This document shows, piece after piece, positions 9,001 to 17,986 of a DNA stretch of 60,342 nucleotides. The stretch comes from an uncultured Lachnoanaerobaculum sp. (lineage in GTDB: Bacteria > Bacillota > Clostridia > Lachnospirales > Lachnospiraceae). The position numbers and the translations under genes were made by a program. Where the stretch lies: positions 1-60,342 of the forward strand of contig CALALP010000028.1 in assembly GCA_937925515.1 (NCBI GenBank). Reading direction: 5' to 3'. The notes under the pieces are model-generated. The model made no database searches and was not told the DNA's origin. It was given only the letters and a program-made list of their open reading frames with translations. Each line of letters opens with the position of its first letter. The stretch's first letter is position 1.

Positions 9001-10432
9001 TACAGGGGGAATTTTGAAACAAGCCAATATTTATCTCGCTCAAGATAATACATACCGTGGTAAATTTATTCAGGTAGGTGTGCTAGGGTATGATTCTCAG
9101 GGGCGACTTCGTGAACTAGCTCCATTTAAAGAATATGAACTAGATAAACCTGGTTGGCATACATTTGATTTTAGCGAGTATTATATAAATTCAAATAATC
9201 CAATTTATATTACCACTAGATATGACACTACTACTTCCAACTCTATTGCAGTTGCTTATGTAAGAAATTTAAGCAATGAAAGTTATTCAAATTCATTTAT
9301 ATTTAGCAGCAGTGGAGCTTTAAATCCTGTTTCGTCTTTTAATAATATACCTCAAGGAGGTTTTGCTATTACGACAGATTGGTTTTTTGGCTCAACTTCA
9401 AATTCAGGAAATTCTAACAATAAGGGTAAACTTATTCCAAGTGTTCCTGAAAAAGAAACAAAAAAAATTAAACCAAATATAGATGAAGAATCTAAACCTT
9501 TACCGACTCAACCAAGAAGAAATTCAGGTAGTGATTCAGGAAGTAAAGGTGGAAAGGGCTATCTTAAACAATATGGAGTTGATTCCGGACTTGATGATGT
9601 CGCCAACGGCATAATTAGTCAGCCAACTTCAGAGGGTTCATTTAATCCTCTAAAGTATAAAAAAGATAGCGAAAGTGAGGAAAGAGGAATTGAGGATATA
9701 CCTAACGGCTATAAAAATATTCATGGACAAATAGTTCCTGAGTATGTAGTTGATAGGGCGTGGTTTTACGATTCCAAAAGAAACAAATGGCAACTCTTGG
9801 ACGAAAATCAACAACCATATAAAAATAGGTGGTTACCTGTTTTCACTTATTCTAAAACAAAAAGAGGTACTAATTATTCTTGGTTTAGATTTGATGAAAA
9901 TGGAGATATGGTTACAGGTTGGTATAGTGATAAGAGTGGCAGAATGTTTTATCTCGAAGAAGAAGTAGGAAACTATGAGGGTGAACTTGTAGTTGGATTA
10001 AGAGAAATAAATGGGAATACCTATTATTTTGATGAATCATCTTCAAACAATGAGGGAGTTATGCTCACCGGTTGGTTTTCAGATAAAACAGGAAATAAGT
10101 ATTATTTTTCTAAAGATACTGAAGATAGATATGGTCAAATGCTTACCGGCTGGAATTATGTAGATAACAGTTGGAAGTATTTTAGTCAATCTGAGGAAGA
10201 TAAGGGTAGACTTGTTGAAAGTAAAGATGAGTCAGACAAAAATCGCACAACAAGTATAGCCAATACAAACGCAGATGAAAGTACCAAAAAAGATTCAGAG
10301 AATGTAAAGCTGGGTGAAACAAATCAAAATGAAAGTAAGGCAACATCAAATAAATTAGAACCTAAGACAAGCAATTTAGATGTCAAGGGAACTAAGGAAT
10401 TGGAGGAATTTAGAACTGATGGACCAAAATAG
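6050..10432 (+). CDS. Large secreted S8 (subtilisin-like) serine protease with cell-wall-binding repeats
   Basis: A 1460-residue exported protease. Residues 1-32 form a signal peptide (KR, hydrophobic core, then TYADT). A propeptide-like region precedes the S8 domain (about 155-470). The triad is visible as IIDTGVN (Asp189), NNHGTHVAG (His237) and SGTSMAAPH (Ser407), with the oxyanion Asn in FASGN. A Ser/Glu/Asp-rich linker follows (about 620-770), then a carboxypeptidase-regulatory-like beta domain (about 860-950) and a further beta-rich module. Near 1240-1390, GW..YY/F repeats of the choline-binding/CW type occur, followed by a Lys/Asn/Ser-rich tail. It is probably wall-attached and degrades host or peptide substrates. 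The start follows AAAGGA by 6 nt; the ATG at 6053 is equally possible. Confidence 0.9.
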   Translation: MMSYLKRVICSLLVLTLTMTALPDIGIKTYADTVSTKHVHLEQIIKNSSDKNKYDLLFLFNEEGNLGSQDLETKVKKYQERAISVLEKAKAEGKVESYQSFFTSNSINAVFNDIEVVKEIVNLEEIVDVSSNDVIKLIDPVDDIEGQNRSVLYTPDDRNIEWGVKAVHAEKVWDEFGLHGEGVTIGIIDTGVNYKLPALKNAYKGYDPVMDTFDTTYYKDFIDSSKTEPDASPENNHGTHVAGIIVGKEGDSLNQIGVAPGAKFISARAIYQNSTAKRTTVLAAGDWMYEMHPDIINNSWGGNTEPDPWFMRMAERLEEAGIIVVFASGNDKNNDAQEGSILNPASLPNVISVGAVDINNKIAPFSNKGPSSFDKNSSWIKPEFTAPGVQVRSLNAMGGYTSESGTSMAAPHVSGVLALIKQAKPDITMSEAKSLLTSTAQPLTDRNYTTSPNMAYGYGIVNAYDAIATLHGRQMGSIYGTVSKSGIRNMQAYNEIALSSLNVINSLPYSDTNEKRIDDTLDISPIKGSLINANTKFSIDITKKDSNTNSNETDLNLVSIEISNSNSESRGWETVGYFDLDRDLELNKTVHREYSLSDFLDENVKDDTYVYLRIVRSATNKDSSKIFIQKISLFDSENSESEDTDNQIKDTSQSNDILAQSIANEDISKDLNLEEASESNFFEKSEKIGETKPTAKEEIASLEAPSIDNQDILNSISEISTSSNSMSESETSTESKVSTEIVTKKSTDSTNSLNYEKTSGDFLNEEDDDDIEVQSGKQPISLQSLNSKIPFKPMIKVLNSGKTVFASEFNGEFKLTHAINNPNEPLKVEVSAYGYETKVINVDLTKMKDQRFDFVLDPAPLAKASGKVLDESQNPIVGVKASIIEDDYIEEISSDDNGKYRIKAAYAGDYTIRYSKYGYLTKLMRVELKEGDNEIEYVILNKLNNLSESSVDYGIPKQISGQTESLTESNYLPLGAAVRFQAPNTGGILKQANIYLAQDNTYRGKFIQVGVLGYDSQGRLRELAPFKEYELDKPGWHTFDFSEYYINSNNPIYITTRYDTTTSNSIAVAYVRNLSNESYSNSFIFSSSGALNPVSSFNNIPQGGFAITTDWFFGSTSNSGNSNNKGKLIPSVPEKETKKIKPNIDEESKPLPTQPRRNSGSDSGSKGGKGYLKQYGVDSGLDDVANGIISQPTSEGSFNPLKYKKDSESEERGIEDIPNGYKNIHGQIVPEYVVDRAWFYDSKRNKWQLLDENQQPYKNRWLPVFTYSKTKRGTNYSWFRFDENGDMVTGWYSDKSGRMFYLEEEVGNYEGELVVGLREINGNTYYFDESSSNNEGVMLTGWFSDKTGNKYYFSKDTEDRYGQMLTGWNYVDNSWKYFSQSEEDKGRLVESKDESDKNRTTSIANTNADESTKKDSENVKLGETNQNESKATSNKLEPKTSNLDVKGTKELEEFRTDGPK

Positions 10433-10472
10433 TTTATAAATTACTCAATAGTTGCCAAACTTAAAGCAACAT

Positions 10473-10504
10473 AAAAAAACAAGCCATGTAGCTTGTTTTT
10501 TTTA
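10473..10504 (+). terminator. Terminator of the protease gene
   Basis: Stem ACAAGC/GCTTGT with a 6-nt loop, flanked by an A-run upstream and eight T downstream (10496-10503). It lies about 45 nt after the protease stop. Confidence 0.85.
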
Positions 10505-10509
10505 TGTGC

Positions 10510-10537
10510 TTGACAAAAATATAAATATGCTTATAAT
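10510..10537 (+). promoter_or_regulatory. Promoter of ileS
   Basis: Consensus TTGACA (10510-10515), 16-nt spacer and consensus TATAAT (10532-10537). It directly precedes the T-box leader, so transcription would start near 10544. Confidence 0.85.
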
Positions 10538-10544
10538 CTCTATA

Positions 10545-10768
10545 TAAAGACTTTGACGAAGAGAGTAGTTTAGTACTTTTTTAATAGAGAGCCGGCGAGG
10601 GTGGAAAACCGGCATACGGTGCTTTATGAAAATCACTTCCGAGTTGCTTACCGAAAGTGATACAAGTAGGCTAAGACGTTTATTCAGCGTTAATGAAAAC
10701 ATGATTATTAGATTGTGAAAAGGTGGTTTACGACATTACTCGTCCTATTTCAGGCGAGTTTTTTTTTA
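10545..10768 (+). promoter_or_regulatory. T-box riboswitch leader of ileS (isoleucine)
   Basis: The leader has the T-box plan. A long stem I carries GAGAGTAGT-type sequence near its base, and the candidate specifier ATC (Ile) is at 10632-10634 in the internal loop between TGAAA and ACTTCC. Next comes the T-box-like element AAAAGGTGGTTTACGA near 10718-10733. A terminator follows: ACTCG (10738-10742) pairs with CGAGT (10755-10759), plus CCT/AGG, followed by nine T (10759-10767). Known mechanism: uncharged tRNA-Ile pairs with the specifier and the antiterminator bulge, allowing read-through. The T-box element departs from AGGGTGGNACCGCG at several bases, notably TTTACGA. Confidence 0.85.
10738..10767 (+). 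terminator. T-box attenuator terminator
   Basis: Intrinsic terminator of the ileS leader: ACTCG and CGAGT form the lower stem, CCT/AGG the upper stem, followed by nine T (10759-10767). It overlaps the 3' half of the antiterminator region. Confidence 0.8.
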
Positions 10769-10801
10769 CGCAAAAGTAGACACTAAGAGGAGAGGGTGAA
10801 T

Positions 10802-13800
10802 ATGTATAAGAAAGTTCCTGCTGATTTGAAATTCGTTGATAGGGAAAAAGAAGTAGTTGATTTTTGGGAAAAAGAAAAGATATTTGAGAGAACTATTGAA
10901 GATAAAAAGAATTGTCCAAGTTATGTATTTTATGACGGACCACCTACTGCAAATGGAAAGCCACATATAGGACATGTGCTTACAAGAGTTATAAAGGATA
11001 TGATTCCACGTTATAGAACTATGAAAGGTTATCAAGTTCCTCGTAAAGCAGGTTGGGATACACATGGACTACCTGTTGAGCTTGAAGTTGAACATGAACT
11101 TGGACTTGACGGAAAGGAGCAGATAGAATCTTATGGTCTAGCTCCATTTATAACTAAATGTAAGGAAAGCGTTTGGAAATATAAGGGAATGTGGGAGGAC
11201 TTTTCTAAGGTAGTAGGCTTTTGGGCTGACATGGAAAATCCTTATGTAACATATCATAATGATTTTATAGAATCTGAGTGGTGGGCATTAAAGCAAATAT
11301 GGGATAGGAAACTTTTATATAAGGGATTTAAGATAGTACCGTATTGTCCAAGATGTGGAACTCCACTTTCAAGCCATGAAGTGGCACAAGGCTATAAGTT
11401 AGTAAAAGAGCGTTCAGCAATAGTAAGATTTAAAGCAAAGGACGAAGATTTTTATTATCTTGCATGGACTACAACTCCTTGGACTTTACCAAGTAATGTT
11501 GCACTCTGTGTAAATCCTAATGAGTTATATGTAAAGGTTAAGCAAGGCAACTATACCTATGTTATGGCAAAGGCACTTGTGGAAACAGTTCTTGGAAGTG
11601 ATTATGAAATAATAGATGAATTTGTTGGTAAATCTTTAGAATATAAGGAATATGAGCCCTTATTTAACTTTGTTAAGCCTAATAAAAAGGCTTGGTTTAT
11701 AACTTGTGATAACTATGTAACACTTACTGACGGTACAGGTATAGTTCATACTGCACCTGCATTTGGTGAAGATGACTCAAGAGTTGGAAAAGTTTATGAT
11801 TTACCATTTGTACAACTTGTTGATTCAAATGGTAATATGACAAAGGAAACTCTTTGGGAGGGAGTATTTGTAAAAAAGGCCGATCCACTTGTTTTAGAGG
11901 AATTAGAAAAAGAGGGTAAGCTATTTTCAGCTCCTCAATTTGAGCATAACTATCCACATTGTTGGAGATGTAATACTCCTCTTATCTATTATGCTAGAGA
12001 GTCTTGGTTTATAAAAATGACTGAGGTAAGAGATGATTTAATAAGAAATAACAATACAATTAATTGGATACCTGAAAACATTGGAAAGGGACGTTTTGGA
12101 GATTGGCTTGAAAATGTGCAGGACTGGGCAGTTTCAAGAAATAGATATTGGGGTACACCACTTAATGTGTGGGAATGTGAATGTGGCAATATGCATTCTA
12201 TAGGAAGTATCGCAGAATTAAAGGAAATGTCCTCTAATTGCCCTGATGATATTGAACTACATAGACCTTATATTGATGAGGTTACTATAACTTGCCCTAA
12301 ATGTAGCAAGCAGATGAAGAGAGTATCTGAGGTTATAGACTGTTGGTTTGATTCAGGAGCAATGCCTTTTGCACAACATCATTATCCATTTGAAAATAAG
12401 GAATTATTTGAATCACAATTTCCGGCAGATTTTATATCTGAGGCAGTAGATCAAACAAGAGGTTGGTTTTATTCACTTTTAGCTATTTCAACCTTGGTAT
12501 TTAATAAAGCACCGTATAGAAATGTAATTGTGCTAGGTCATGTTCAAGATGAGAACGGACAAAAGATGAGTAAAACAAAGGGAAATTCAGTAGAGCCTAT
12601 GGAGGCACTAAATACTTATGGTGCTGATGCTATAAGGTGGTATTTCTATGTAAACTCTGCACCTTGGCTACCTAATAAGTTCCATGGTAAGGCTGTTTTA
12701 GAGGGACAGAGAAAGTTTATGGGAACTCTTTGGAATACCTATGCTTTCTATATACTTTATGCTGAAATTGATAGTTTTGACCCTACTAAGCACAAGTTAG
12801 AAAAAACTGACTTAACTGTTATGGATAAATGGCTTTTATCAAAACTTAACACTCTTATCGGTGAGGTTGATGAATACTTAAATACTTATCGCATAACTGA
12901 GGCGGCAAGAACCTTACAAGTTTTCACTGATAATTTAAGTAACTGGTATGTAAGAAGATGTCGTGAGAGATACTGGGCTAAGGGAATGGAAAAAGATAAG
13001 GTTGCAGCTTATATGACACTTTATACTGCACTTGTAAATCTTTCTAAGATTGCAGCACCATTTATTCCATTTATGACAGAACAAATTTATCAAAATATGG
13101 TAAGAACTGTTGATAAAACAGCACCTGTTAGTATACATTTATGCGACTTCCCTAAGGTTGATGAAAGTTTTATAGACAAAGACTTAGAGTCTAACATGGA
13201 TACTGTTTTAGATATAGTTATACTTGGTAGAGCTGCAAGAAATAATGCTAACATTAAAAATCGTCAGCCAATAGGTAATATGTATGTTAAGTCTGAAAAG
13301 ATACTCAATGAATTTTATGTAAATATCATAGAGGACGAATTAAATGTTAAGCAAGTAGAGTTTAGGGATAATGTAGAAGAATTTGCAAATTATTCATTTA
13401 AGCCACAATTAAAGACAGTAGGCCCTAAGTATGGAAAACTTTTAAATAATATAAGAACTGCACTTTCAGAACTAAATGGCGCAAAGGCTATGAAAGAACT
13501 TAAGGAAAATGGAAAGTTAAGTTTTGATTTTGCAGGCGAGAAAGTTGAACTTACAGAAGAAGATTTACTAATTGATGTTGTAAAGAGTGAAGAATTTGTA
13601 ACTGAAAGCGATGCTAATGTAAGTGTAGTTTTAAATATAAAATTATCTAATGAATTAATTGAAGAGGGCTTTGTAAGAGAACTTATAAGCAAGGTTCAAA
13701 CTATGCGTAAAGAGGCAGGTTTTGAAGTTATGGATCATATTATTTTAGCTCAATCAGGAAATGAAAAAATATCTGATATAGTAAAGAAAAATTTAGATAT

Positions 13801-13924
13801 AATTTCAACTGAAACTTTAGCAGATGAAGTAAAGACTGATACCAAACTAGAAGATAGCTACACAAAAGAATGGTCGCTAAATGGCGAAGATGTAACTCTT
13901 AGTGTTAAAAAAATACTATCTTAA
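10802..13924 (+). CDS. ileS: Isoleucine-tRNA ligase, type 2 (eukaryote-like)
   Basis: A 1040-residue class I aminoacyl-tRNA synthetase that charges tRNA-Ile. The HIGH motif is HIGH at residues 55-58 within YDGPPTANGKPHIGH, and KMSKT (588-592) is the second ATP signature. The CP1 editing domain lies between, with WTTTPWTLPSN near 224 and CysxxCys pairs near 187 and 390. The PRKAGWDTHGLPVE block and the YDGPPTANG context are those of the eukaryote-like IleRS2 group, not of the usual bacterial YANGDIHIGH type. IleRS2 enzymes are known for poor inhibition by mupirocin. The ATG at 10802 is chosen over GTG at 10796, which overlaps the GGAGAGGG ribosome site. Expression is under a T-box. Confidence 0.95.
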   Translation: MYKKVPADLKFVDREKEVVDFWEKEKIFERTIEDKKNCPSYVFYDGPPTANGKPHIGHVLTRVIKDMIPRYRTMKGYQVPRKAGWDTHGLPVELEVEHELGLDGKEQIESYGLAPFITKCKESVWKYKGMWEDFSKVVGFWADMENPYVTYHNDFIESEWWALKQIWDRKLLYKGFKIVPYCPRCGTPLSSHEVAQGYKLVKERSAIVRFKAKDEDFYYLAWTTTPWTLPSNVALCVNPNELYVKVKQGNYTYVMAKALVETVLGSDYEIIDEFVGKSLEYKEYEPLFNFVKPNKKAWFITCDNYVTLTDGTGIVHTAPAFGEDDSRVGKVYDLPFVQLVDSNGNMTKETLWEGVFVKKADPLVLEELEKEGKLFSAPQFEHNYPHCWRCNTPLIYYARESWFIKMTEVRDDLIRNNNTINWIPENIGKGRFGDWLENVQDWAVSRNRYWGTPLNVWECECGNMHSIGSIAELKEMSSNCPDDIELHRPYIDEVTITCPKCSKQMKRVSEVIDCWFDSGAMPFAQHHYPFENKELFESQFPADFISEAVDQTRGWFYSLLAISTLVFNKAPYRNVIVLGHVQDENGQKMSKTKGNSVEPMEALNTYGADAIRWYFYVNSAPWLPNKFHGKAVLEGQRKFMGTLWNTYAFYILYAEIDSFDPTKHKLEKTDLTVMDKWLLSKLNTLIGEVDEYLNTYRITEAARTLQVFTDNLSNWYVRRCRERYWAKGMEKDKVAAYMTLYTALVNLSKIAAPFIPFMTEQIYQNMVRTVDKTAPVSIHLCDFPKVDESFIDKDLESNMDTVLDIVILGRAARNNANIKNRQPIGNMYVKSEKILNEFYVNIIEDELNVKQVEFRDNVEEFANYSFKPQLKTVGPKYGKLLNNIRTALSELNGAKAMKELKENGKLSFDFAGEKVELTEEDLLIDVVKSEEFVTESDANVSVVLNIKLSNELIEEGFVRELISKVQTMRKEAGFEVMDHIILAQSGNEKISDIVKKNLDIISTETLADEVKTDTKLEDSYTKEWSLNGEDVTLSVKKILS

Positions 13925-13970
13925 TACATTTTTAACTTTATTAAATAAATATTTCGATATATAATTGTAA

Positions 13971-14000
13971 GAGGAAACATGTTTATTAGCATGTTTCCTC
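13971..14000 (+). terminator. Hairpin between ileS and glgP
   Basis: A perfect 11-bp stem (GAGGAAACATG/CATGTTTCCTC) with an 8-nt loop. Only a weak T-rich tail follows (TTGTGTTTTG). It may end ileS transcripts. A TATAAT at 13960-13965 lies just upstream, so it could instead be a 5'-end hairpin of a glgP transcript. Confidence 0.5.
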
Positions 14001-14043
14001 AGCTTGTGTTTTGAAGAAAATTAAGTGCAAATAGGGGGGTATC

Positions 14044-16518
14044 ATGAATAGAGTTTCAGGAATTAAAAATATCAGCAAGTTTGACAAAAAAGAAATCAAA
14101 GCTGATATTGTAGAAAATGTAAAAAATCTATATCGTAAGAATATAGATGAGGCAAGTGAACTCGAGATATATCAAGCTGTTTCTTTAACTATTCAAAAGC
14201 TTATAATAGATGATTGGATGGCTACTCATAAGAAATATGAGGAAGAAGATGTAAAAGTAGTTTACTATTTGTCAATGGAATTTTTAATGGGCAGAGCACT
14301 TGGAAATAATATAATAAATATTGGAGCAATAAAAGAAGTAAGAGAAGTTCTCGATGAAATGGGATTTGACCTTAATGTTATAGAAGATAAAGAAAGAGAT
14401 CCTGCACTTGGAAATGGTGGACTTGGTAGACTTGCTGCTTGCTTTTTAGACTCACTTGCTACACTAGGTTACCCTGCTTATGGTTGTGGTATAAGATATA
14501 GATATGGAATGTTTAAGCAAAAAATAGTTGACGGTTATCAAATAGAAGTTCCTGATGAATGGTTAAAAGACGGTTATCAGTTTGAACTTAGAAGAGATGA
14601 ATACCAGTGTAGAATTAAGTTTGGTGGAAATGTAAGAGCTGAATATCACAATGGAAATGTAAAATTTGTACATGAAAATTATGATTCTGTAATTGCAATT
14701 CCTTATGATATGCCAATAGTTGGTTATGAAAATGGAATTATAAACACACTTAGAATTTGGGACGCACGTTCTGTTGCAAACTTCAGTTTAGCATCATTTG
14801 ATAAGGGAGATTATAAAAAAGCAGTTGAACAAGAGTATCTTGCGAGAAACATTTGCGAAGTATTATATCCAAATGACAATCATTATGCAGGAAAAGAATT
14901 AAGACTTAAACAACAGTATTTCTTTATCTCTGCAAGTATTCAAAGAGCTATTGCAAAATTTAAAGAAAAGCATAGCGATATGAGAGAACTGCCGAGCAAA
15001 GTCATTTTCCAAATGAATGACACACACCCTACTGTTGCAGTGCCTGAACTTATGAGAATACTTTTAGATGAGGAAGAGCTTACTTGGGATGAGGCTTGGG
15101 ATATTACTACAAAATGTTGTGCATATACAAATCATACTATAATGTCTGAGGCACTTGAGAAGTGGCCGATAGAATTGTTTGCAAGATTACTTCCAAGAGT
15201 TTATCAGATAGTAGAAGAAATTAATAGGAGATTTGTTTTAGATATTCAAGCAAAATTTCCAAATGATTATGAAAAAGTAAATCGCATGGCAATACTTCAT
15301 AATGGTCAGGTTAGAATGGCTTATATGGCTATTGCAGGAAGTTTTTCTGTAAATGGTGTTGCAAAATTACATACTGAGATATTAAAGCATCAGGAGTTAA
15401 AAGACTTTTATGAGATGATGCCTGAAAAGTTTAATAATAAGACAAATGGTATCACTCAGAGAAGATTTTTATTGCATGCAAATCCTTATCTTGCCGAGTG
15501 GGTTACTTCAAAGATAGGCGATGCTTGGATTACAGATTTAAGCCAAATAGCAAATCTTAAAAAATTTGTATATGATAAAAAACGTCAACAGGAGTTTATG
15601 AGAATTAAGTATCAAAATAAGATTAGACTTGCAGCTTACATTAAAAAGCATAATAATATAGAGATAGACCCAAGGTCTATATTTGATGTACAGGTTAAAA
15701 GATTACATGAATACAAAAGACAACTTTTAAACATTTTACATGTTATGTATATCTATAATAAGATTAAAGAAAACCCAAGTATGGATTTTCTTCCAAGAAC
15801 ATTTATATTTGGTGCTAAAGCCGCTGCAGGTTATAGGAGAGCAAAACTTACTATTAAGCTTATAAACTCAGTTGCAGATGTCATTAACAATGATAAGAGT
15901 ATTCATAATAAAATAAAGGTTGTTTTCATAGAAGATTATAGGGTTTCAAATGCAGAACTTATATTTGCGGCAGCCGATGTAAGTGAGCAGATTTCTACTG
16001 CAAGTAAAGAGGCATCAGGTACAGGGAATATGAAGTTTATGTTAAATGGTGCAATTACTCTAGGTACTATGGACGGTGCAAATGTAGAAATAGTTGATGA
16101 AGTAGGCAAGGAAAATGCATTTATTTTCGGTATGAGTTCAGATGAAGTTATTGATTTAGAAAAAAATGGCGGCTATAATCCAATGGACATCTTTAATAGC
16201 GATCAAGATATTCGCCGTGTACTTATGCAACTTATAAATGGCTTTTATTCTCCTGAAAATCCTGAATTATTTAGAGAAATCTATGATTCATTGTTATATC
16301 CTATGAATGGAGAAAGAGCTGATACTTATTTCATACTTAAGGACTTCAGGCCTTATATAGATGCACATGAAAGAGTAGATAGGGCATATAGAGATGAAGA
16401 TAAATGGGCAGAAATGGCATTACTCCAAACTGCCAGTGCAGGTAAATTCTCTTCAGACAGAACAATAGAAGAGTATGTAAGAGATATTTGGAAATTAGAA
16501 AAGGTAAAATTAAAATAA
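14044..16518 (+). CDS. glgP: Glycogen/alpha-glucan phosphorylase
   Basis: An 824-residue, PLP-dependent cytosolic enzyme (GT35) that releases glucose-1-phosphate from alpha-1,4-glucans. The N-terminal domain holds YYLSMEFLMGRALGNN and ERDPALGNGGLGRLAACFLDS, which carry substrate and phosphate contacts. The C-terminal EASGTGNMKFMLNGA (about 657-671) contains the lysine that binds PLP. The length is standard for bacterial phosphorylases, and no regulatory extension is seen. GGGGGG lies 4 nt before the ATG. No other glycogen gene is nearby, so it stands alone between ileS and tig. Function points to storage polysaccharide breakdown. Confidence 0.95.
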   Translation: MNRVSGIKNISKFDKKEIKADIVENVKNLYRKNIDEASELEIYQAVSLTIQKLIIDDWMATHKKYEEEDVKVVYYLSMEFLMGRALGNNIINIGAIKEVREVLDEMGFDLNVIEDKERDPALGNGGLGRLAACFLDSLATLGYPAYGCGIRYRYGMFKQKIVDGYQIEVPDEWLKDGYQFELRRDEYQCRIKFGGNVRAEYHNGNVKFVHENYDSVIAIPYDMPIVGYENGIINTLRIWDARSVANFSLASFDKGDYKKAVEQEYLARNICEVLYPNDNHYAGKELRLKQQYFFISASIQRAIAKFKEKHSDMRELPSKVIFQMNDTHPTVAVPELMRILLDEEELTWDEAWDITTKCCAYTNHTIMSEALEKWPIELFARLLPRVYQIVEEINRRFVLDIQAKFPNDYEKVNRMAILHNGQVRMAYMAIAGSFSVNGVAKLHTEILKHQELKDFYEMMPEKFNNKTNGITQRRFLLHANPYLAEWVTSKIGDAWITDLSQIANLKKFVYDKKRQQEFMRIKYQNKIRLAAYIKKHNNIEIDPRSIFDVQVKRLHEYKRQLLNILHVMYIYNKIKENPSMDFLPRTFIFGAKAAAGYRRAKLTIKLINSVADVINNDKSIHNKIKVVFIEDYRVSNAELIFAAADVSEQISTASKEASGTGNMKFMLNGAITLGTMDGANVEIVDEVGKENAFIFGMSSDEVIDLEKNGGYNPMDIFNSDQDIRRVLMQLINGFYSPENPELFREIYDSLLYPMNGERADTYFILKDFRPYIDAHERVDRAYRDEDKWAEMALLQTASAGKFSSDRTIEEYVRDIWKLEKVKLK

Positions 16519-16553
16519 AATATTTTTAAGAAAAAATTGATAGTTTGCGAAAC

Positions 16554-16582
16554 TTTACTACAAGGTGGTTTTGTGCTATAAT
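16554..16582 (+). promoter_or_regulatory. Promoter of the tig-clpP-clpX block
   Basis: TTTACT (16554-16559), 17-nt spacer and TATAAT (16577-16582), with TGTGC just before the -10 giving an extended -10 element. Confidence 0.65.
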
Positions 16583-16684
16583 ACTAAGTCGGACAATTAA
16601 AATTTAAAGAAAGGATAGCCTACTCGAAGGACTTTCAACATAAATGTAAGTATAATTAGTCATATTTTGAGTAGCAAAGGTCGT

Positions 16685-17971
16685 ATGAATTTACAGGTAG
16701 AAAATTTAGAGAAAAATTTAGCAAAGCTTACAGTTACAGTGGAGGCCTCTGAGTTTAATAATGCTATAAAAGAATCATTTAATAAAAATAAATCAAGGTT
16801 TAATATACCGGGATTTCGTAAAGGAAAAGCAACTCAAGCTATGGTAGAAAAGTACTTTGGAGTTGGAGTTTTATTTGAAGATGCAGTCAACATTTCCATT
16901 GAAAAAACTTATCCTGAGGCGGCAAAAGAGTCAAAGTTAGAGATTGTTTCACGTCCTGATATTGCAGTTACAAAAGTAAATAAGGACGAGGATTTAGTAT
17001 ATGTTGCAACAGTCGCTGTTTATCCTGAGGTAAAACTTGGAGAATATAAGGGCGTAGTTGTTAAAAAGGCTGATGAGGAAGTAAGTGAGGCTGATATTGA
17101 AAATGCTTTAAAGAGCGAGCAAAGCAGAAATTCACGTCTAATTACAGTTGATGACAGAGCAGTTGAAAATGGAGATGAAACAGTTATAGACTTTGACGGC
17201 TATATAGACGGAGTTCGTTTTGACGGTGGAAAAGGCGAAGAATATACTCTTGTTATAGGTTCAAATACATTTATTGCAGGTTTTGAGGAGCAGATTTTAG
17301 GACATAACATAGGAGATGAATTTGATGTTAATGTTACATTCCCTGAAAACTACAATGTAAAGGCTTTAGCAAATAAGCCTGCAACATTTAAGGTTAAACT
17401 TAAAGATGTTAAGACAAGACAATTACCTGAATTAAATGATGAGTTTGCATCAGAGGTAAGTGAATTTGAAACTTTAGATGAGTACAAAGCAGATTTAAAG
17501 GTAAAACTTAAAGCTGAAAAGGAAAGACGTGCAAAGGCTGAAAATGAAAATGCTTTAATAGCATTAATATCATCAAATGCAGAAGTAGATATTCCGGATT
17601 TGATGCTTGAACCTCATATTGATCAGCTTGTAAATGATTATGCAAGAAGAATGGAGAGCCAAGGCATACCTCTTGACCAATTCCTTGAGTATACAGGAAC
17701 AACTATGGAGCAAATTAGAGAACAGATGAAACCACAAGCTTATGAAAGAGTTCGTACAAGACTTGTGCTTGAGGCAATAGTTAAGGCAGAGGACATAAAG
17801 GCTGAGGAAAGCGAAGTTGAGGCTGAGCTTAAGAAAATGGCTGAAAACTACAAAATGGAAGTAGATAAGGTAAAAGAATATTTCAAAGGTGAGGCATTAG
17901 AAAGATTAAAAGAAGACATTACTATTCAAAAGGTTCTTGACCTTTTAGTTTCAAATGCAAAATTTGAATAA
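16685..17971 (+). CDS. tig: Trigger factor (ribosome-associated chaperone, PPIase)
   Basis: A 428-residue chaperone that binds nascent chains at the ribosome exit. The N-terminal ribosome-binding domain has the signature FNIPGFRKGKATQAMVEKYFG near residues 39-59. The FKBP-type prolyl isomerase domain follows (about 145-235, with DGETVIDFDGYIDG and FPENYN). The helical C-terminal arm domain is rich in Glu, Lys and Ala. The ATG at 16685 is chosen because AAAGG lies 4 nt upstream; a TTG at 16667 is less likely. Next comes clpP after 15 nt, the standard order in Firmicutes, linking folding at the ribosome with proteolysis. Confidence 0.96.
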   Translation: MNLQVENLEKNLAKLTVTVEASEFNNAIKESFNKNKSRFNIPGFRKGKATQAMVEKYFGVGVLFEDAVNISIEKTYPEAAKESKLEIVSRPDIAVTKVNKDEDLVYVATVAVYPEVKLGEYKGVVVKKADEEVSEADIENALKSEQSRNSRLITVDDRAVENGDETVIDFDGYIDGVRFDGGKGEEYTLVIGSNTFIAGFEEQILGHNIGDEFDVNVTFPENYNVKALANKPATFKVKLKDVKTRQLPELNDEFASEVSEFETLDEYKADLKVKLKAEKERRAKAENENALIALISSNAEVDIPDLMLEPHIDQLVNDYARRMESQGIPLDQFLEYTGTTMEQIREQMKPQAYERVRTRLVLEAIVKAEDIKAEESEVEAELKKMAENYKMEVDKVKEYFKGEALERLKEDITIQKVLDLLVSNAKFE

Positions 17972-17986
17972 TAAGGAGGTTTAAAT

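Noticed and set aside
10502..10702. Minus-strand frame across the ileS leader
   Set aside because: It overlaps a consensus promoter and the T-box structure, which explain the sequence better.
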